A stretch of DNA of 64,000 nucleotides, taken from positions 62,001 to 126,000 of the forward strand of contig NZ_JAFFQA010000008.1 in NCBI RefSeq assembly GCF_016919065.1, in the 5' to 3' direction. The DNA comes from Desulfobulbus rhabdoformis (GTDB lineage: Bacteria; Desulfobacterota; Desulfobulbia; Desulfobulbales; Desulfobulbaceae). The notes beneath the pieces are model-generated. The model had not been told where the DNA came from and ran no database searches. It saw only the letters and a program-made list of their open reading frames with translations. A program made the position numbers and the translations under genes. This document shows positions 8,387 to 17,049 of the stretch, in pieces. Numbering within the stretch: position 1 is the first letter of the stretch; the number at the start of each line of letters is the position of its first letter.

Positions 8387-10423
8387 TCAGAGCAAGCCAA
8401 ATTTTTTTAATTTCGCATAGGTGGTATTGCGGCCAATTCCCAGTGCTTTGGCCATCTGAGAGACATTGCCGTTATATTGGACCAGAGCCTGCTGTAACGC
8501 CTGCTTCTGTATCTCGTCGAAATTAAGCGAGGTGAACTGAGGTGAACCACTGGACGCTGGAATTTGTGGTTGCATTATTGCCTCCTGAACTTTAGGTGGC
8601 AGTGTGTCGACAGAAAGTTTGGTGGACTCAAGTAAAACCATGGTGGATTCGATAACGTGTCGAAGCTCACGAATATTACCAGGCCAGGAATAGGCCGCCA
8701 GTGCCTCTCGAAATGCGGGATCGACCGCATCAATGGGGCAGTCCAGTTTTTGGGAAAACTCTTGAATAAAGTGATCGGCAAGGAGCTGAATATCGGTTTC
8801 CCGCTGGTTGAGTTGCGGCAGAACCAGATTGACTACATGGAGGCGATAGTAGAGATCTTTACGAAAGGTTCTCTCTTCAACCATGGCTTCCATGTTCCGG
8901 TTGGTTGCGGCAATCACGCGAACATCGATCGGTAGGGAACGTTTTCCCCCTACCCGGGTTACCTGATGCTCATCAAGCACCCGCAAAAGATTCACCTGAA
9001 TGGACAGGGGCATCTCGCCAATCTCATCAAGAAAGATCGTTCCTCCCGATGCCTGCTCGAATTTTCCTGCCTGCCCCCCTTTGGAAGCTCCGGTAAATGA
9101 GCCCTCCACATAGCCAAACAGTTCGCTTTGAATCAACTCCGGAGCGATAGCTCCACAGTTCACTGCCACAAAAGGCTTTTTCGCTCTGGGACTTGCCCGA
9201 TGCAGGGCCCTGGCCATGACTTCTTTGCCGGTTCCGGATTGGCCGGTGATAAGCACGGTGGTGTCAGTAGGAGAGACCCGCTTTGCGGTTTTAACCACCT
9301 TTTGAAAGGCCACGGATTCACCGATCATACCCGCAAATCCATCGTCATGGTCAATCGTCCTGGCGGCAGCAGGTTTGTTTGACTTGAGCGGGGGATAGAT
9401 GCAGAGGGTTAGTCCATGCAGGTGATTAAAATTGTTCACCAACGGTGTGGCATAAATGTTCCACGTGGGGTTATGCAGGCAGCGCAGTTCCTCCATGGCA
9501 AAAGAATCGGAGAGCGTTTCATGAGCCTGCCGTGAAAAGAACGGAGATAAGTCAAACCACTTCGAGGCATCCTTTCCGCTGAGTTTATGCAGAGAACTCT
9601 CGAAAAGTTCTGCTGCCGCCTGGTTGCAGTAACAGACCTTGCCATACCGATCCAGCGTAATCAGGCCGATGGCATTATGGTTGAGAACCGTGCCTATCAT
9701 CCCCATGCACTGCTTCTGAATATAGAGTGCCTCAATGGCCCGGGCATAATACATAGCCAGAGCCAGGCAGCGATCATGCTCGTTTTCATTAGGACCCGAG
9801 ATGTCAACACTGCCCAGTAGGACCCCGTGCAGATCAAAGATAGGGGCAGCTGAGCAGGTCCAGCCATGCTGGCTTTCGCAAAAGTGTTCTTTGCCTATGA
9901 CCCGGTGGGGGAGACCACTGGTCAGGGCAAGTCCAATGGCATTGGTGCCAACACTTCTTTCACTCCAATCTGCCTCAGGCCCAAAATCGATGCCATCAGC
10001 CATGCTCAAGGTTTTATAGGAGCCAATGGTTGCGGTCAAGTAGCCGTACCGATCACTGACTGTGAAAAGCAGTCCCTTGCTATCAAGGTAGGAATACAGA
10101 TCTTTGGGCGTATTTTTAACGGCATCACGCAAAAAATGGTGTTCTGTGTCGAGTTTGCTGCGGTCACAGAAGTGCTCGCATCGTTTACTTGACGGGTCCA
10201 CCCCCATATGCAGGCAGCGTTTCCAGGAATCAGTGACGCTGGTTTTGATGTACTCCTGATTGAGTTTCTTGCTGGTGACAAACTGACTCCATACGGATTT
10301 TTCCAGTTCATTTTCAAGCTCAAAGGGAAAGGCCCCGATCACCCCCCCAGGGTTAACAACGATCTTGTCTTTAAGGGATGGGGTTATCGTAAATTTATTC
10401 CTGTTTCGTACGAGCTCGTGCAT
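8387..10423 (-). CDS. acoR: AcoR-type sigma-54 dependent activator of acetoin catabolism
   Basis: 678 residues. An N-terminal sensor region with a GAF-like domain (about 90-230) is followed by a PAS-like segment (about 240-330), a sigma-54 AAA+ domain (about 365-590) and a Fis-type helix-turn-helix at the C-terminus (GNVSQMAKALGIGRNTTYAK). The AAA+ domain has Walker A (GQSGTGKE), Walker B (GGTIFLDEIGEM) and a loop reading GSFTGA where most family members have GAFTGA. This architecture is that of AcoR, which senses acetoin. Its position divergent from the aco genes and the promoter elements between them support that assignment. Confidence 0.85.
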   Translation of the reverse strand: MHELVRNRNKFTITPSLKDKIVVNPGGVIGAFPFELENELEKSVWSQFVTSKKLNQEYIKTSVTDSWKRCLHMGVDPSSKRCEHFCDRSKLDTEHHFLRDAVKNTPKDLYSYLDSKGLLFTVSDRYGYLTATIGSYKTLSMADGIDFGPEADWSERSVGTNAIGLALTSGLPHRVIGKEHFCESQHGWTCSAAPIFDLHGVLLGSVDISGPNENEHDRCLALAMYYARAIEALYIQKQCMGMIGTVLNHNAIGLITLDRYGKVCYCNQAAAELFESSLHKLSGKDASKWFDLSPFFSRQAHETLSDSFAMEELRCLHNPTWNIYATPLVNNFNHLHGLTLCIYPPLKSNKPAAARTIDHDDGFAGMIGESVAFQKVVKTAKRVSPTDTTVLITGQSGTGKEVMARALHRASPRAKKPFVAVNCGAIAPELIQSELFGYVEGSFTGASKGGQAGKFEQASGGTIFLDEIGEMPLSIQVNLLRVLDEHQVTRVGGKRSLPIDVRVIAATNRNMEAMVEERTFRKDLYYRLHVVNLVLPQLNQRETDIQLLADHFIQEFSQKLDCPIDAVDPAFREALAAYSWPGNIRELRHVIESTMVLLESTKLSVDTLPPKVQEAIMQPQIPASSGSPQFTSLNFDEIQKQALQQALVQYNGNVSQMAKALGIGRNTTYAKLKKFGLL

Positions 10424-10660
10424 GACTTTCTACCTGTTCAATCAAAATGACGGCGATGAAGAAAACTACTGCCTGGCAACGTGTAAGCGATCTCGAAACA
10501 CTTACGTGCCTTCCTTCTCGGGGCGGTCTGGGCCTCTCCCTTTAGGGGGGGGCGAATGCGTGACCTATCCTAAAAAACAAAGCAAGTAAAGGCCTGTTTA
10601 ATATAGTTTCTAAAAATATTCCTCCCTTTTTTATCATTTTTAACTTTTATCAGATATCAA
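10424..10660. other. Upstream part of the acoR-acoC divergent control region
   Basis: No gene is visible. A GTGTAAG/CTTACG-type imperfect repeat lies at 10479-10506 and a G-rich run near 10550. The acoR promoter should be here, but I could not identify it. Confidence 0.4.
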
Positions 10661-10679
10661 CTGTTCGAATATCGAACAG
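10661..10679. promoter_or_regulatory. Putative AcoR enhancer box 1
   Basis: CTGTTCGA-ATA-TCGAACAG is a 19-bp palindrome with perfect 8-bp arms. Together with the box at 10749 it gives the consensus NTGTTCRANNNTYGAACAN. It lies about 270 bp upstream of the sigma-54 promoter, a usual enhancer distance. Confidence 0.6.
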
Positions 10680-10748
10680 GGTGATTGCTTTTTTGCAATA
10701 CCTCCCTCCTATACTTGCTTAAATTCACGGTAAATATCATTCAACAGG

Positions 10749-10767
10749 GTGTTCAATTTTTGAACAC
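10749..10767. promoter_or_regulatory. Putative AcoR enhancer box 2
   Basis: GTGTTCA-ATTTT-TGAACAC is a 19-bp palindrome, 88 bp centre to centre from box 1 (about eight helical turns). It shares the TGTTC...GAACA arms with box 1, suggesting the same activator dimer binds both. Confidence 0.6.
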
Positions 10768-10925
10768 TCCTGCAGTTTTGTCAAAGTTGAAATTTTTCAT
10801 ATGGATATATCCATCTATATACACGAGTGCTTCATTTTTAAAAGAAAATCGGTAAACGCATAAAACGTTTAAGACAGCTCAGAGAGGTCAATGCAGTCAA
10901 TTATCCCTTATTGATCGTCTTCGTC

Positions 10926-10940
10926 TGGCCTGGTTCTTGC
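10926..10940 (+). promoter_or_regulatory. Sigma-54 (-24/-12) promoter of the aco operon
   Basis: TGGCCTGGTTCTTGC matches TGGCACG-N4-TTGC: the GG at -24 and GC at -12 are present with exact spacing, and two less critical positions differ. Transcription would start near 10952, leaving a leader of about 200 nt before acoC. A sigma-54 activator is encoded divergently. Confidence 0.65.
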
Positions 10941-11155
10941 TCAATCCGGTGCAGGCAATTTTTTGCATGCACCAGCCAAAGCTGATGGCATCGTCAAGAG
11001 TCATAATTCTGAATTTCATGCGCCTGAAATGAGAGGATTAGAAGTTCGGAACGTCGTTCTCGAGGTTTTTCACGGGAAGGACAAAGCTAACTTGTGAGGG
11101 AAACGGTTCTCCTTGGGCCGAAACCCGACTGATTGAGAAAACGGAGGCAGATACT

Positions 11156-12502
11156 GTGGCTACAGACATTCTTATGCCCAAATGGGGCCTGACCATGAAG
11201 GAAGGAAAACTTTCCAAATGGTTAAAAAACGAAGGGGACACCGTCAAGGCAGGTGAACCTATTTTTGAAGTTGAGACAGATAAAATTACCAATTCGGTAG
11301 AGGCCACTGGTGACGGTGTACTTTTCAAGATTCTGGTTGGGGCTGGAGATACCGTAGCCGTAAAAACGGTGGTGGGCATTCTTGCGGCCGATGGCGAGAC
11401 ACCCGATGTCCCGGAGAGTGCAGGAGAAACCGCCTCCACTGCTCCAGCCAAGGGCGCAGCCCCCAAAGCCGCTGAAGCCAAAGCAAAAAATGAAGGCGGC
11501 TTTGTCCTCGCCTCTCCCATTGCCAGACGACTTGCCAAAGAAAAAGATATCGATCTGGCCGATGTGACCGGCACCGGGCCCAATGGTCGAGTAACTGAAA
11601 AAGATGTCCTTGGCTACACCCCTGCGCCCGATGAGTACGACAGCTACAACGCCGCACCCCAGGCCATTGCCTTTGCGCGTCAGCATGAAATCGATCTCTC
11701 CCAGATCACCGGTTCTGGCGAGGGAGGAAAAATCCTTAAGGTCGATCTTCTGCGGGCCATGCAGCCAGCGGCTCAACAGGAACAGACTACAACCTGTTCT
11801 TCCGAAAAGCCCGAGATCATTCCCTTTGAAGGTATGCGTAAAGTCATCTCGGACAACATGATGGCCAGCCTCCATGGCATGGCCCAGCTCTCTGTCTTTG
11901 TTGAGTGCGATGTCACTGCAATGGAATCGTTTCGTGACAAGGTCCGGGCGAAAAATGCCAAGAAAGAAGACATACCGCGTGTATCTTACAACGATATCAT
12001 TGCCCTGGCTGTCAGCCGCACCCTCATGAAGTACCCCTATATGAACGCCTGGCTGACCGATGAGGGCATCGTTCGCCACAAGACGGTCAACCTTGGCATC
12101 GCCGTGGCTTTACCTGAGGGCTTGGTCGTGCCTCATGTAAAAAATGCCGAGAAGAAGACCCTTTCCGAGCTTGCCGTCGAAATACGCGAGGTGGCAGGCA
12201 AAGCGCGGAAAGGTGGCCTGACCATGGATGAGCTCCAAGGCGGAACCTTTACCATCACCAATGTCTCCATGATGGGTGTGGATGGTTTCACCCCCATCAT
12301 TAACCCGCCTCAGATTGGTATTCTTGGCGTGGGCCGCACAAAGGTGCGTCCGGCGGTCGATGAAAACGGCCAGATCGTCAGCCGAACCATGATGACCTTA
12401 AGCCTGACCTTCGATCACCGTGTCGTTGACGGAGCTCCCGCAATGAATTTTCTCCGTGGCCTGGCAGATTGCCTCGAAGACCCGGCCATGATCCTGGCCT
12501 GA
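11156..12502 (+). CDS. acoC: Acetoin dehydrogenase complex E2 (dihydrolipoyl acetyltransferase)
   Basis: 448 residues, GTG start with GGAGG 8 nt upstream. An N-terminal lipoyl domain carries the lipoylated lysine in VETDKITN (about 40-46). Two successive peripheral-subunit-binding segments follow: ASPIARRLAKEKDIDLADVTGTGPNGRVTEKDV-like (about 120-155) and a second with FARQHEIDLSQITGSGEGG (about 170-205). The C-terminal acyltransferase domain has the active-site DHRVVDGAPA. It transfers the acetyl group released from acetoin to CoA. Two binding segments rather than one is noteworthy. First gene of the operon. Confidence 0.88.
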   Translation: MATDILMPKWGLTMKEGKLSKWLKNEGDTVKAGEPIFEVETDKITNSVEATGDGVLFKILVGAGDTVAVKTVVGILAADGETPDVPESAGETASTAPAKGAAPKAAEAKAKNEGGFVLASPIARRLAKEKDIDLADVTGTGPNGRVTEKDVLGYTPAPDEYDSYNAAPQAIAFARQHEIDLSQITGSGEGGKILKVDLLRAMQPAAQQEQTTTCSSEKPEIIPFEGMRKVISDNMMASLHGMAQLSVFVECDVTAMESFRDKVRAKNAKKEDIPRVSYNDIIALAVSRTLMKYPYMNAWLTDEGIVRHKTVNLGIAVALPEGLVVPHVKNAEKKTLSELAVEIREVAGKARKGGLTMDELQGGTFTITNVSMMGVDGFTPIINPPQIGILGVGRTKVRPAVDENGQIVSRTMMTLSLTFDHRVVDGAPAMNFLRGLADCLEDPAMILA

Positions 12503-12517
12503 CGCCGCTGTAATTCA

Positions 12518-12913
12518 ATGGAAAAGAAACGGTATATCGTCGAATTGGGTACAGGCGCAGATCTGCACGGCATGAACGTCACCAAGGCGGCCTGCAGGGC
12601 GGTGCGAGATGCCATTGGTCGCAGCTGTCTCTGTGGCCTGGTGGAAATTTTACACCGGGAAAATTTTGAGGGGGTGGTGATCGATGTCACGGTTGCCTGT
12701 CCCTTTCCCGAACAGGTGAACCAGGAAGAGGTTCTGGCTGTCCTGCCGGTGGGAAAACCCAATATCAAAATCATTCAGGGAGGTCTGATAACCGATGGCC
12801 TCTGCGTGGAGTGTTTTGGCAGCAACTGCGCATCCATTGTTGTTGCCAATGCCGCAGTAACGGTATGGATCGAGCCTGCAGAACCTGGATGTTCAAAGGC
12901 AATACAAGATTAG
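12518..12913 (+). CDS. Lin0512 family protein
   Basis: 131 residues. It opens KKRYIVELGTGADLHGMNVTKAACRAVRDAI and has a central VTVACPFPEQVN motif and a late VVANAAVTVWIE stretch, the pattern of the small uncharacterised Lin0512 family. Cysteines occur in SCLCGL, VACPFP and GLCVECFGSNC. The gene sits 15 bp after acoC, ahead of acoA, so it probably belongs to the acetoin operon. Its biochemical role is unknown. The ribosome site is weak, which fits coupling to acoC translation. Confidence 0.65.
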   Translation: MEKKRYIVELGTGADLHGMNVTKAACRAVRDAIGRSCLCGLVEILHRENFEGVVIDVTVACPFPEQVNQEEVLAVLPVGKPNIKIIQGGLITDGLCVECFGSNCASIVVANAAVTVWIEPAEPGCSKAIQD

Positions 12914-12914
12914 A

Positions 12915-13056
12915 GGGTGTCTTGAATAATTAGATTTTTCAATCAAGGTCAAGGATTGTGAAAAAATTTACCGCAGGCATATAGATGATATTCCGAGGAT
13001 AAAATTTTGAGCATGACGCAGAGATTGGCAGAAAAAGCAATTATTCAAGATTCCCT
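12915..13056 (+). repeat. Family B repeat, copy B1, inside the aco operon
   Basis: It begins GGGTGTCTTGAATAATTAG and ends AGCAATTATTCAAGATTCCC; the ends are inverted repeats (CTTGAATAATT / AATTATTCAAG). It carries no copy of the nested GGTAAGCG...GACTCCG motif, so it may show the uninserted form. It starts 2 bp after the Lin0512 stop and separates that gene from acoA. Confidence 0.7.
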
Positions 13057-13110
13057 AGAGACGATTATTCGATAACTTATATCAAGTGATGATCAATTAA
13101 GGAGGATGTC

Positions 13111-14070
13111 ATGACAATTAAGAAAAAAACCATGGTCCAGATGTACAACACCATGTACCGGATCCGTCAATTTGAGAAAAAGCTTCAGGAATTTTTCGCC
13201 GCAGGCAAAATTCCAGGCTTTGTCCATCTCTATCTGGGGGAAGAAGCGGTTGCTGCCGGTACCTGCGCCGCTCTGAACAAGGAAGACTACATCACCAGTA
13301 CCCATCGTGGTCATGGTCATCTGATCGCCAAAGGGGGTGATCTGAAACTGATGATGGCAGAAATTTACGGTAAGTCAACGGGGTACTGTAAAGGGAAGGG
13401 CGGTTCCATGCACATCGCAGATGTTGATTTGGGCATCCTGGGTGCCAACGGTATCGTTGGTGGTGGTGGCCCAATCGCTGCCGGAGCGGGCATGGCCATC
13501 CAGTACCGAGGTGAGGATCGGGTTGCTGTCTGTTTCTTTGGCGATGGCGCCTCCAACCAAGGGACCACCCAGGAAGCGCTCAACCTGGCCAGCGCCTGGA
13601 ACCTGCCGGTTGTCTTTGTCAACGAGAACAACGGCTACGGTATCTCCTGCCCCATCAGTAAATCCATGGCCATTACCGATATTGCCGATCGTGCCGCTGG
13701 CTATGATATGCCGGGTGTGATTGTTGATGGGAACGATGTCGTCGCAGTTTACGAGGCCATCACCGCCGCCGTTGAGCGTGCACGCAAAGGTGAGGGCCCC
13801 TCACTGGTTGAGTGCAAAACCTACCGTTGGCGTGGCCATTTTGAGGGCGATGCTTGCACCTATCGTTCCGATGATGAGTTGGACGAGTGGGTGAAAAAGG
13901 ATCCGATTCCTCGCTTCGCCAAGAAATTACTGGATGATGGCATCCTCACTCAGAAAGAGCTCGACAAGCTTAACGCCGATATTGATGACGAGCTTGCTGC
14001 GGCCATTACCTTTGCCGAGGAGAGTCCTCTCCCTGAACCTGCCGATATGTTTGATGATGTTTACGCCTGA
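13111..14070 (+). CDS. acoA: Acetoin dehydrogenase E1 alpha subunit
   Basis: 319 residues with an AAGGAGG ribosome site. The thiamine diphosphate-binding motif starts GDGASNQG and ends at NNGYGIS (about 145-178). The conserved YRWRGHFEGD segment near 235 is the E1-alpha phosphorylation-loop region. With AcoB it cleaves acetoin by a thiamine diphosphate mechanism and passes the acetyl unit to the lipoyl group of AcoC. Distinguishing acetoin from pyruvate dehydrogenase E1 rests on the acoX/acoR/bdhA context. Confidence 0.88.
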   Translation: MTIKKKTMVQMYNTMYRIRQFEKKLQEFFAAGKIPGFVHLYLGEEAVAAGTCAALNKEDYITSTHRGHGHLIAKGGDLKLMMAEIYGKSTGYCKGKGGSMHIADVDLGILGANGIVGGGGPIAAGAGMAIQYRGEDRVAVCFFGDGASNQGTTQEALNLASAWNLPVVFVNENNGYGISCPISKSMAITDIADRAAGYDMPGVIVDGNDVVAVYEAITAAVERARKGEGPSLVECKTYRWRGHFEGDACTYRSDDELDEWVKKDPIPRFAKKLLDDGILTQKELDKLNADIDDELAAAITFAEESPLPEPADMFDDVYA

Positions 14071-14135
14071 TCATAAGTAGCGGCTTTAAGGAATAACACT
14101 TCATTTCGTACGATTTATATATTTTGGAGGAATAG

Positions 14136-15110
14136 ATGGCACAAAAAACATATATGCAGGCGCTCAACGACGCCATGCGCGAAGAGATGGAACGTGATCC
14201 CAATGTCTTGATTTTTGGTGAGGATGTCGGCCAGTTTGGTGGCTGCTTCGGTGTCACCAAAGGACTCTTTGATCAATTTGGCGAGCGTCGTGTGCGCGAC
14301 ACCCCTATTACCGAAAGCGCGATCGTTGGTGCGGCAACCGGTGCTGCCGCTGCCGGTCTGCGTCCTGTGTGCGAGCTGATGTTTGTCGACTTTATCGGTG
14401 TCAGCATGGATCAGCTGTTTAATCAGGCAGCCAAGATGCGCTACATGTTTGGCGGCAAAACGACCATCCCCATGGTGCTGCGCGCGCCTCAGGGCGGTGG
14501 CATCGGTGCGGCTGCACAACACAGTCAGTCGCTTGAGTCCTGGTTCATGCATATTCCCGGACTCAAAGTGGTAATGCCGGCGACTCCAGAGGATGCCTAT
14601 GGGCTGTTGATCAGTGCGATCCGTGATGACAACCCGGTTGTCTTTCTTGAGCATAAGATGCTCTACGGTGTTGAAGGCGAGGTGCCTGATAACGCTGGTC
14701 CCATTCCTTTCGGGAAGGCACGGATCCATAGAGAGGGGACCGATGTGACCATCGTAGCACTTTCCAAGATGGTCTACTCCGCACTTGAGGCCGCCGAGAC
14801 CTTGGCTGCAAAAGGGATCAGTGCCGAGGTGGTTGATCCGCGTACAGTCTCTCCGCTTGATATGGATTCTATCCTTACTTCCGTGAAAAAGACCCATAGC
14901 CTGGTCATTGCCCACGAGGCTGTCAAAATAGCTGGTGCGGGTGCCGAAATTGCCGCCCAGGTAGCAGAGGATGCCATTGATTACCTGGATGCGCCGATCA
15001 TGCGTGTTGGCGCTCCCTTTGTCCCGGTACCGTTCTCACCGCCACTGGAAGAAGCCTTTTTGCCGAATGCAGAGGATATCGTGGCAGCAGTCGAGAAAAT
15101 TCGTTCCTGA
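14136..15110 (+). CDS. acoB: Acetoin dehydrogenase E1 beta subunit
   Basis: 324 residues, preceded by TGGAGG. The transketolase pyrimidine-binding domain (about 1-180) contains GEDVGQFGGCFGVTKGL, RVRDTPITESAIVG and LRAPQGGG. The C-terminal transketolase domain has KMVYSALEAAETLAAKGISAEVVDPRTVSPLD. It completes the alpha2-beta2 E1. It is the downstream partner of acoA with a 65-bp spacer. Confidence 0.9.
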   Translation: MAQKTYMQALNDAMREEMERDPNVLIFGEDVGQFGGCFGVTKGLFDQFGERRVRDTPITESAIVGAATGAAAAGLRPVCELMFVDFIGVSMDQLFNQAAKMRYMFGGKTTIPMVLRAPQGGGIGAAAQHSQSLESWFMHIPGLKVVMPATPEDAYGLLISAIRDDNPVVFLEHKMLYGVEGEVPDNAGPIPFGKARIHREGTDVTIVALSKMVYSALEAAETLAAKGISAEVVDPRTVSPLDMDSILTSVKKTHSLVIAHEAVKIAGAGAEIAAQVAEDAIDYLDAPIMRVGAPFVPVPFSPPLEEAFLPNAEDIVAAVEKIRS

Positions 15111-15151
15111 AGACAGGTTCGTTCTTACGACCTTTTACAAACATTTGTCTC

Positions 15152-16141
15152 ATGAAAACAGTCGGTATCATCGCAAACCCTATTTCAGGCAAAGATATTC
15201 GTCGTCTCGTCGCCCACGGCAGTGTTTTTGACAATCAGGAGAAGGTCCGCATTGTGCGTCGCCTTTTAGTTGGTCTTGCCTCCGTTGGCATCGAGCGGGT
15301 CATCTTCATGCCCGATTATTATGCCATTGTTCAGCGGGCACACAAGGGGATTCATTCCCCCATTGAGATTGCCTCAGCCCCTATGTGCGCAGAGAATACC
15401 CAGGAGGATTCGACTAAAGCAGCCCGCCTGATGGTCGATGCCGGAGTCGGCTGTATCTTTGTTCTGGGAGGTGACGGCACCAGTAGGGCCGTGGCCAAAG
15501 GCAATGCGGTGGTACCGATTTTGCCTCTATCAACCGGAACCAACAATGTTTTTCCCTACATGATTGAGGCAACCGTCGCTGGATTGGCTGGAGGGGTATT
15601 GACCTCCGGCCAAATCAGTGTGGAGGAGGGATGCTTTCGCTCCCCTGTGCTTGAAGTCCTGGATGACGACAACAACCTTGTCGATATAGCCTTGGTTGAT
15701 GCGGCCGTGCACACAGATACCTTTGTCGGCTCCAAGGCCATCTGGTCCATGAAACAGATAACACAGATTGTTCTTACCCGTTGTCGACCAGACAGCATCG
15801 GTCTCTCTGCCATTGGTGGACAGTTACACACTCTTACTCCCCAGGAGCATCGCGGCCTGCACCTGATCCTCGGTCCTGGAGGAAAGCGCGTTCTTTCTCC
15901 GATCGCGCCGGGGCTCATTGAGCCGGTGGATATTGCATTAGAGGATCATTTGACTCTTGGTCAATCCATACGTGTCGACCAGTCTCCCTGTGTTATTGCC
16001 CTGGATGGCGAGCGGGAAGTAGAGGTGAAACGAGGGGCTCATGTCCATATTCGATTCTCCGATAGAGGACCATGGGTTGTCGATGTCTCCAAGGTTATGG
16101 CTTTGGCTCAACAAGCTGGAATATTCGTTCAACCCAGGTAA
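15152..16141 (+). CDS. acoX: AcoX, NAD kinase-like protein of the acetoin operon
   Basis: 329 residues beginning MKTVGIIANPISGKDIRRLVAHGSV. It carries the NAD/diacylglycerol kinase fold signature GGDGTSRAVAKG (about 108-120) followed by STGTNNVFP. AcoX proteins accompany acetoin dehydrogenase genes in many bacteria and are related to ATP-NAD kinases; their function is not settled. The window also encodes a genuine NadK at 56473, so AcoX is unlikely to be the cell's only NAD kinase. It follows acoB by 41 bp. Confidence 0.8.
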   Translation: MKTVGIIANPISGKDIRRLVAHGSVFDNQEKVRIVRRLLVGLASVGIERVIFMPDYYAIVQRAHKGIHSPIEIASAPMCAENTQEDSTKAARLMVDAGVGCIFVLGGDGTSRAVAKGNAVVPILPLSTGTNNVFPYMIEATVAGLAGGVLTSGQISVEEGCFRSPVLEVLDDDNNLVDIALVDAAVHTDTFVGSKAIWSMKQITQIVLTRCRPDSIGLSAIGGQLHTLTPQEHRGLHLILGPGGKRVLSPIAPGLIEPVDIALEDHLTLGQSIRVDQSPCVIALDGEREVEVKRGAHVHIRFSDRGPWVVDVSKVMALAQQAGIFVQPR

Positions 16142-16289
16142 CCCCAGAGGAGAATAAACCAAAAGACGACTTTGCGCAGGTGCGGTGGCTAGGTCAATCC
16201 TCTAGAGCTTGCTTGATGGCTCCCTCTTCCTTCTGGTTCTGCCGCCCCTGCGCATTTTCACCAATATGTTCACCACAAAAGGAGCAGTA

Positions 16290-16601
16290 ATGGCAGAAAT
16301 TGTTAAGGCAGCATTCGTGTTTATTGCCCCCGAGGCCGACCCCAAGACCCATCGCCAATGGATTGAAACCCCTGTGATCCATCTGCTGAGCATTGGGGTT
16401 GGGAGTTACACAGAGGCAGTGGATATCTGTAGAGACATCGTAGAACAGGAGGGTGTAAAAGCCATCGAACTTTGTGCAGGTTTTGGCAATAAAGGCGTCG
16501 CAATGATTGCAGAGGCTGTTGGAAAGGATATTGCGGTTGGTGTGGTTCGTTTTGATATACATCCAGCACTTGGCAATGTCAGTGGCGATACAATTTTTTG
16601 A
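16290..16601 (+). CDS. DUF6506 family small protein
   Basis: 103 residues from the ATG at 16290, which has GGAG 5 nt upstream; an earlier in-frame ATG gives an unlikely extension. The sequence (VKAAFVFIAPEADPKTHRQ..., AIELCAGFGNKGVAMIAEAVG, GVVRFDIHP) matches a family of short proteins that I recall as DUF6506. Function unknown. It lies between acoX and bdhA and is probably co-transcribed. Confidence 0.6.
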   Translation: MAEIVKAAFVFIAPEADPKTHRQWIETPVIHLLSIGVGSYTEAVDICRDIVEQEGVKAIELCAGFGNKGVAMIAEAVGKDIAVGVVRFDIHPALGNVSGDTIF

Positions 16602-17049
16602 TAAGACGAGGTACAGCCCATGAAAGCAGCGAAGTGGTACGGTAAAAAAGATATTCGCGTTGAAGATGTTCCCACTCCTCCGGCCCCCAAACCAGGAGAG
16701 GTACAGATCAAAGTTGCCTGGTGTGGCATCTGTGGATCTGATTTGCACGAGTACCTGGCAGGCCCGATATTTATTCCAGTGGAGCCCCATCCCCTGACCG
16801 GAGTCAAGGCGCCATTGATTCTTGGTCATGAGTTTTCCGGAGAAGTTGTTGCTGTAGGTGAGGGCGTAACGACGGTTCAGGTGGGGGATAGTGTCGCCCC
16901 TGATGCCTGCCAGCACTGTGGGACCTGTGTGACCTGTCGGGAAGGCCGCTACAATGTCTGTGAAAAACTAGCCTTTACCGGGCTGATGGCCGAAGGCGCC
17001 TTTGCCGAACTGGTCAATGTGCCCGCTGAACTTTGTTACGTTCTGCCTA

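Noticed and set aside
11222..12079. Open frame opposite acoC (285 codons)
   Set aside because: Antisense shadow of acoC; sequence composition reflects the reverse strand of a gene.
14115..14915. Open frame opposite acoB (266 codons)
   Set aside because: Antisense shadow of acoB; no ribosome site and no recognisable domain.
11156..15110. Pyruvate rather than acetoin dehydrogenase complex
   Set aside because: E1/E2 sequences alone do not separate the two, but acoX, an AcoR-type activator, bdhA and a sigma-54 promoter in one locus favour acetoin.
15152..16141. AcoX as the cell's NAD kinase
   Set aside because: A complete NadK is encoded at 56473 and AcoX lacks the second NadK block; the acetoin context fits AcoX better.
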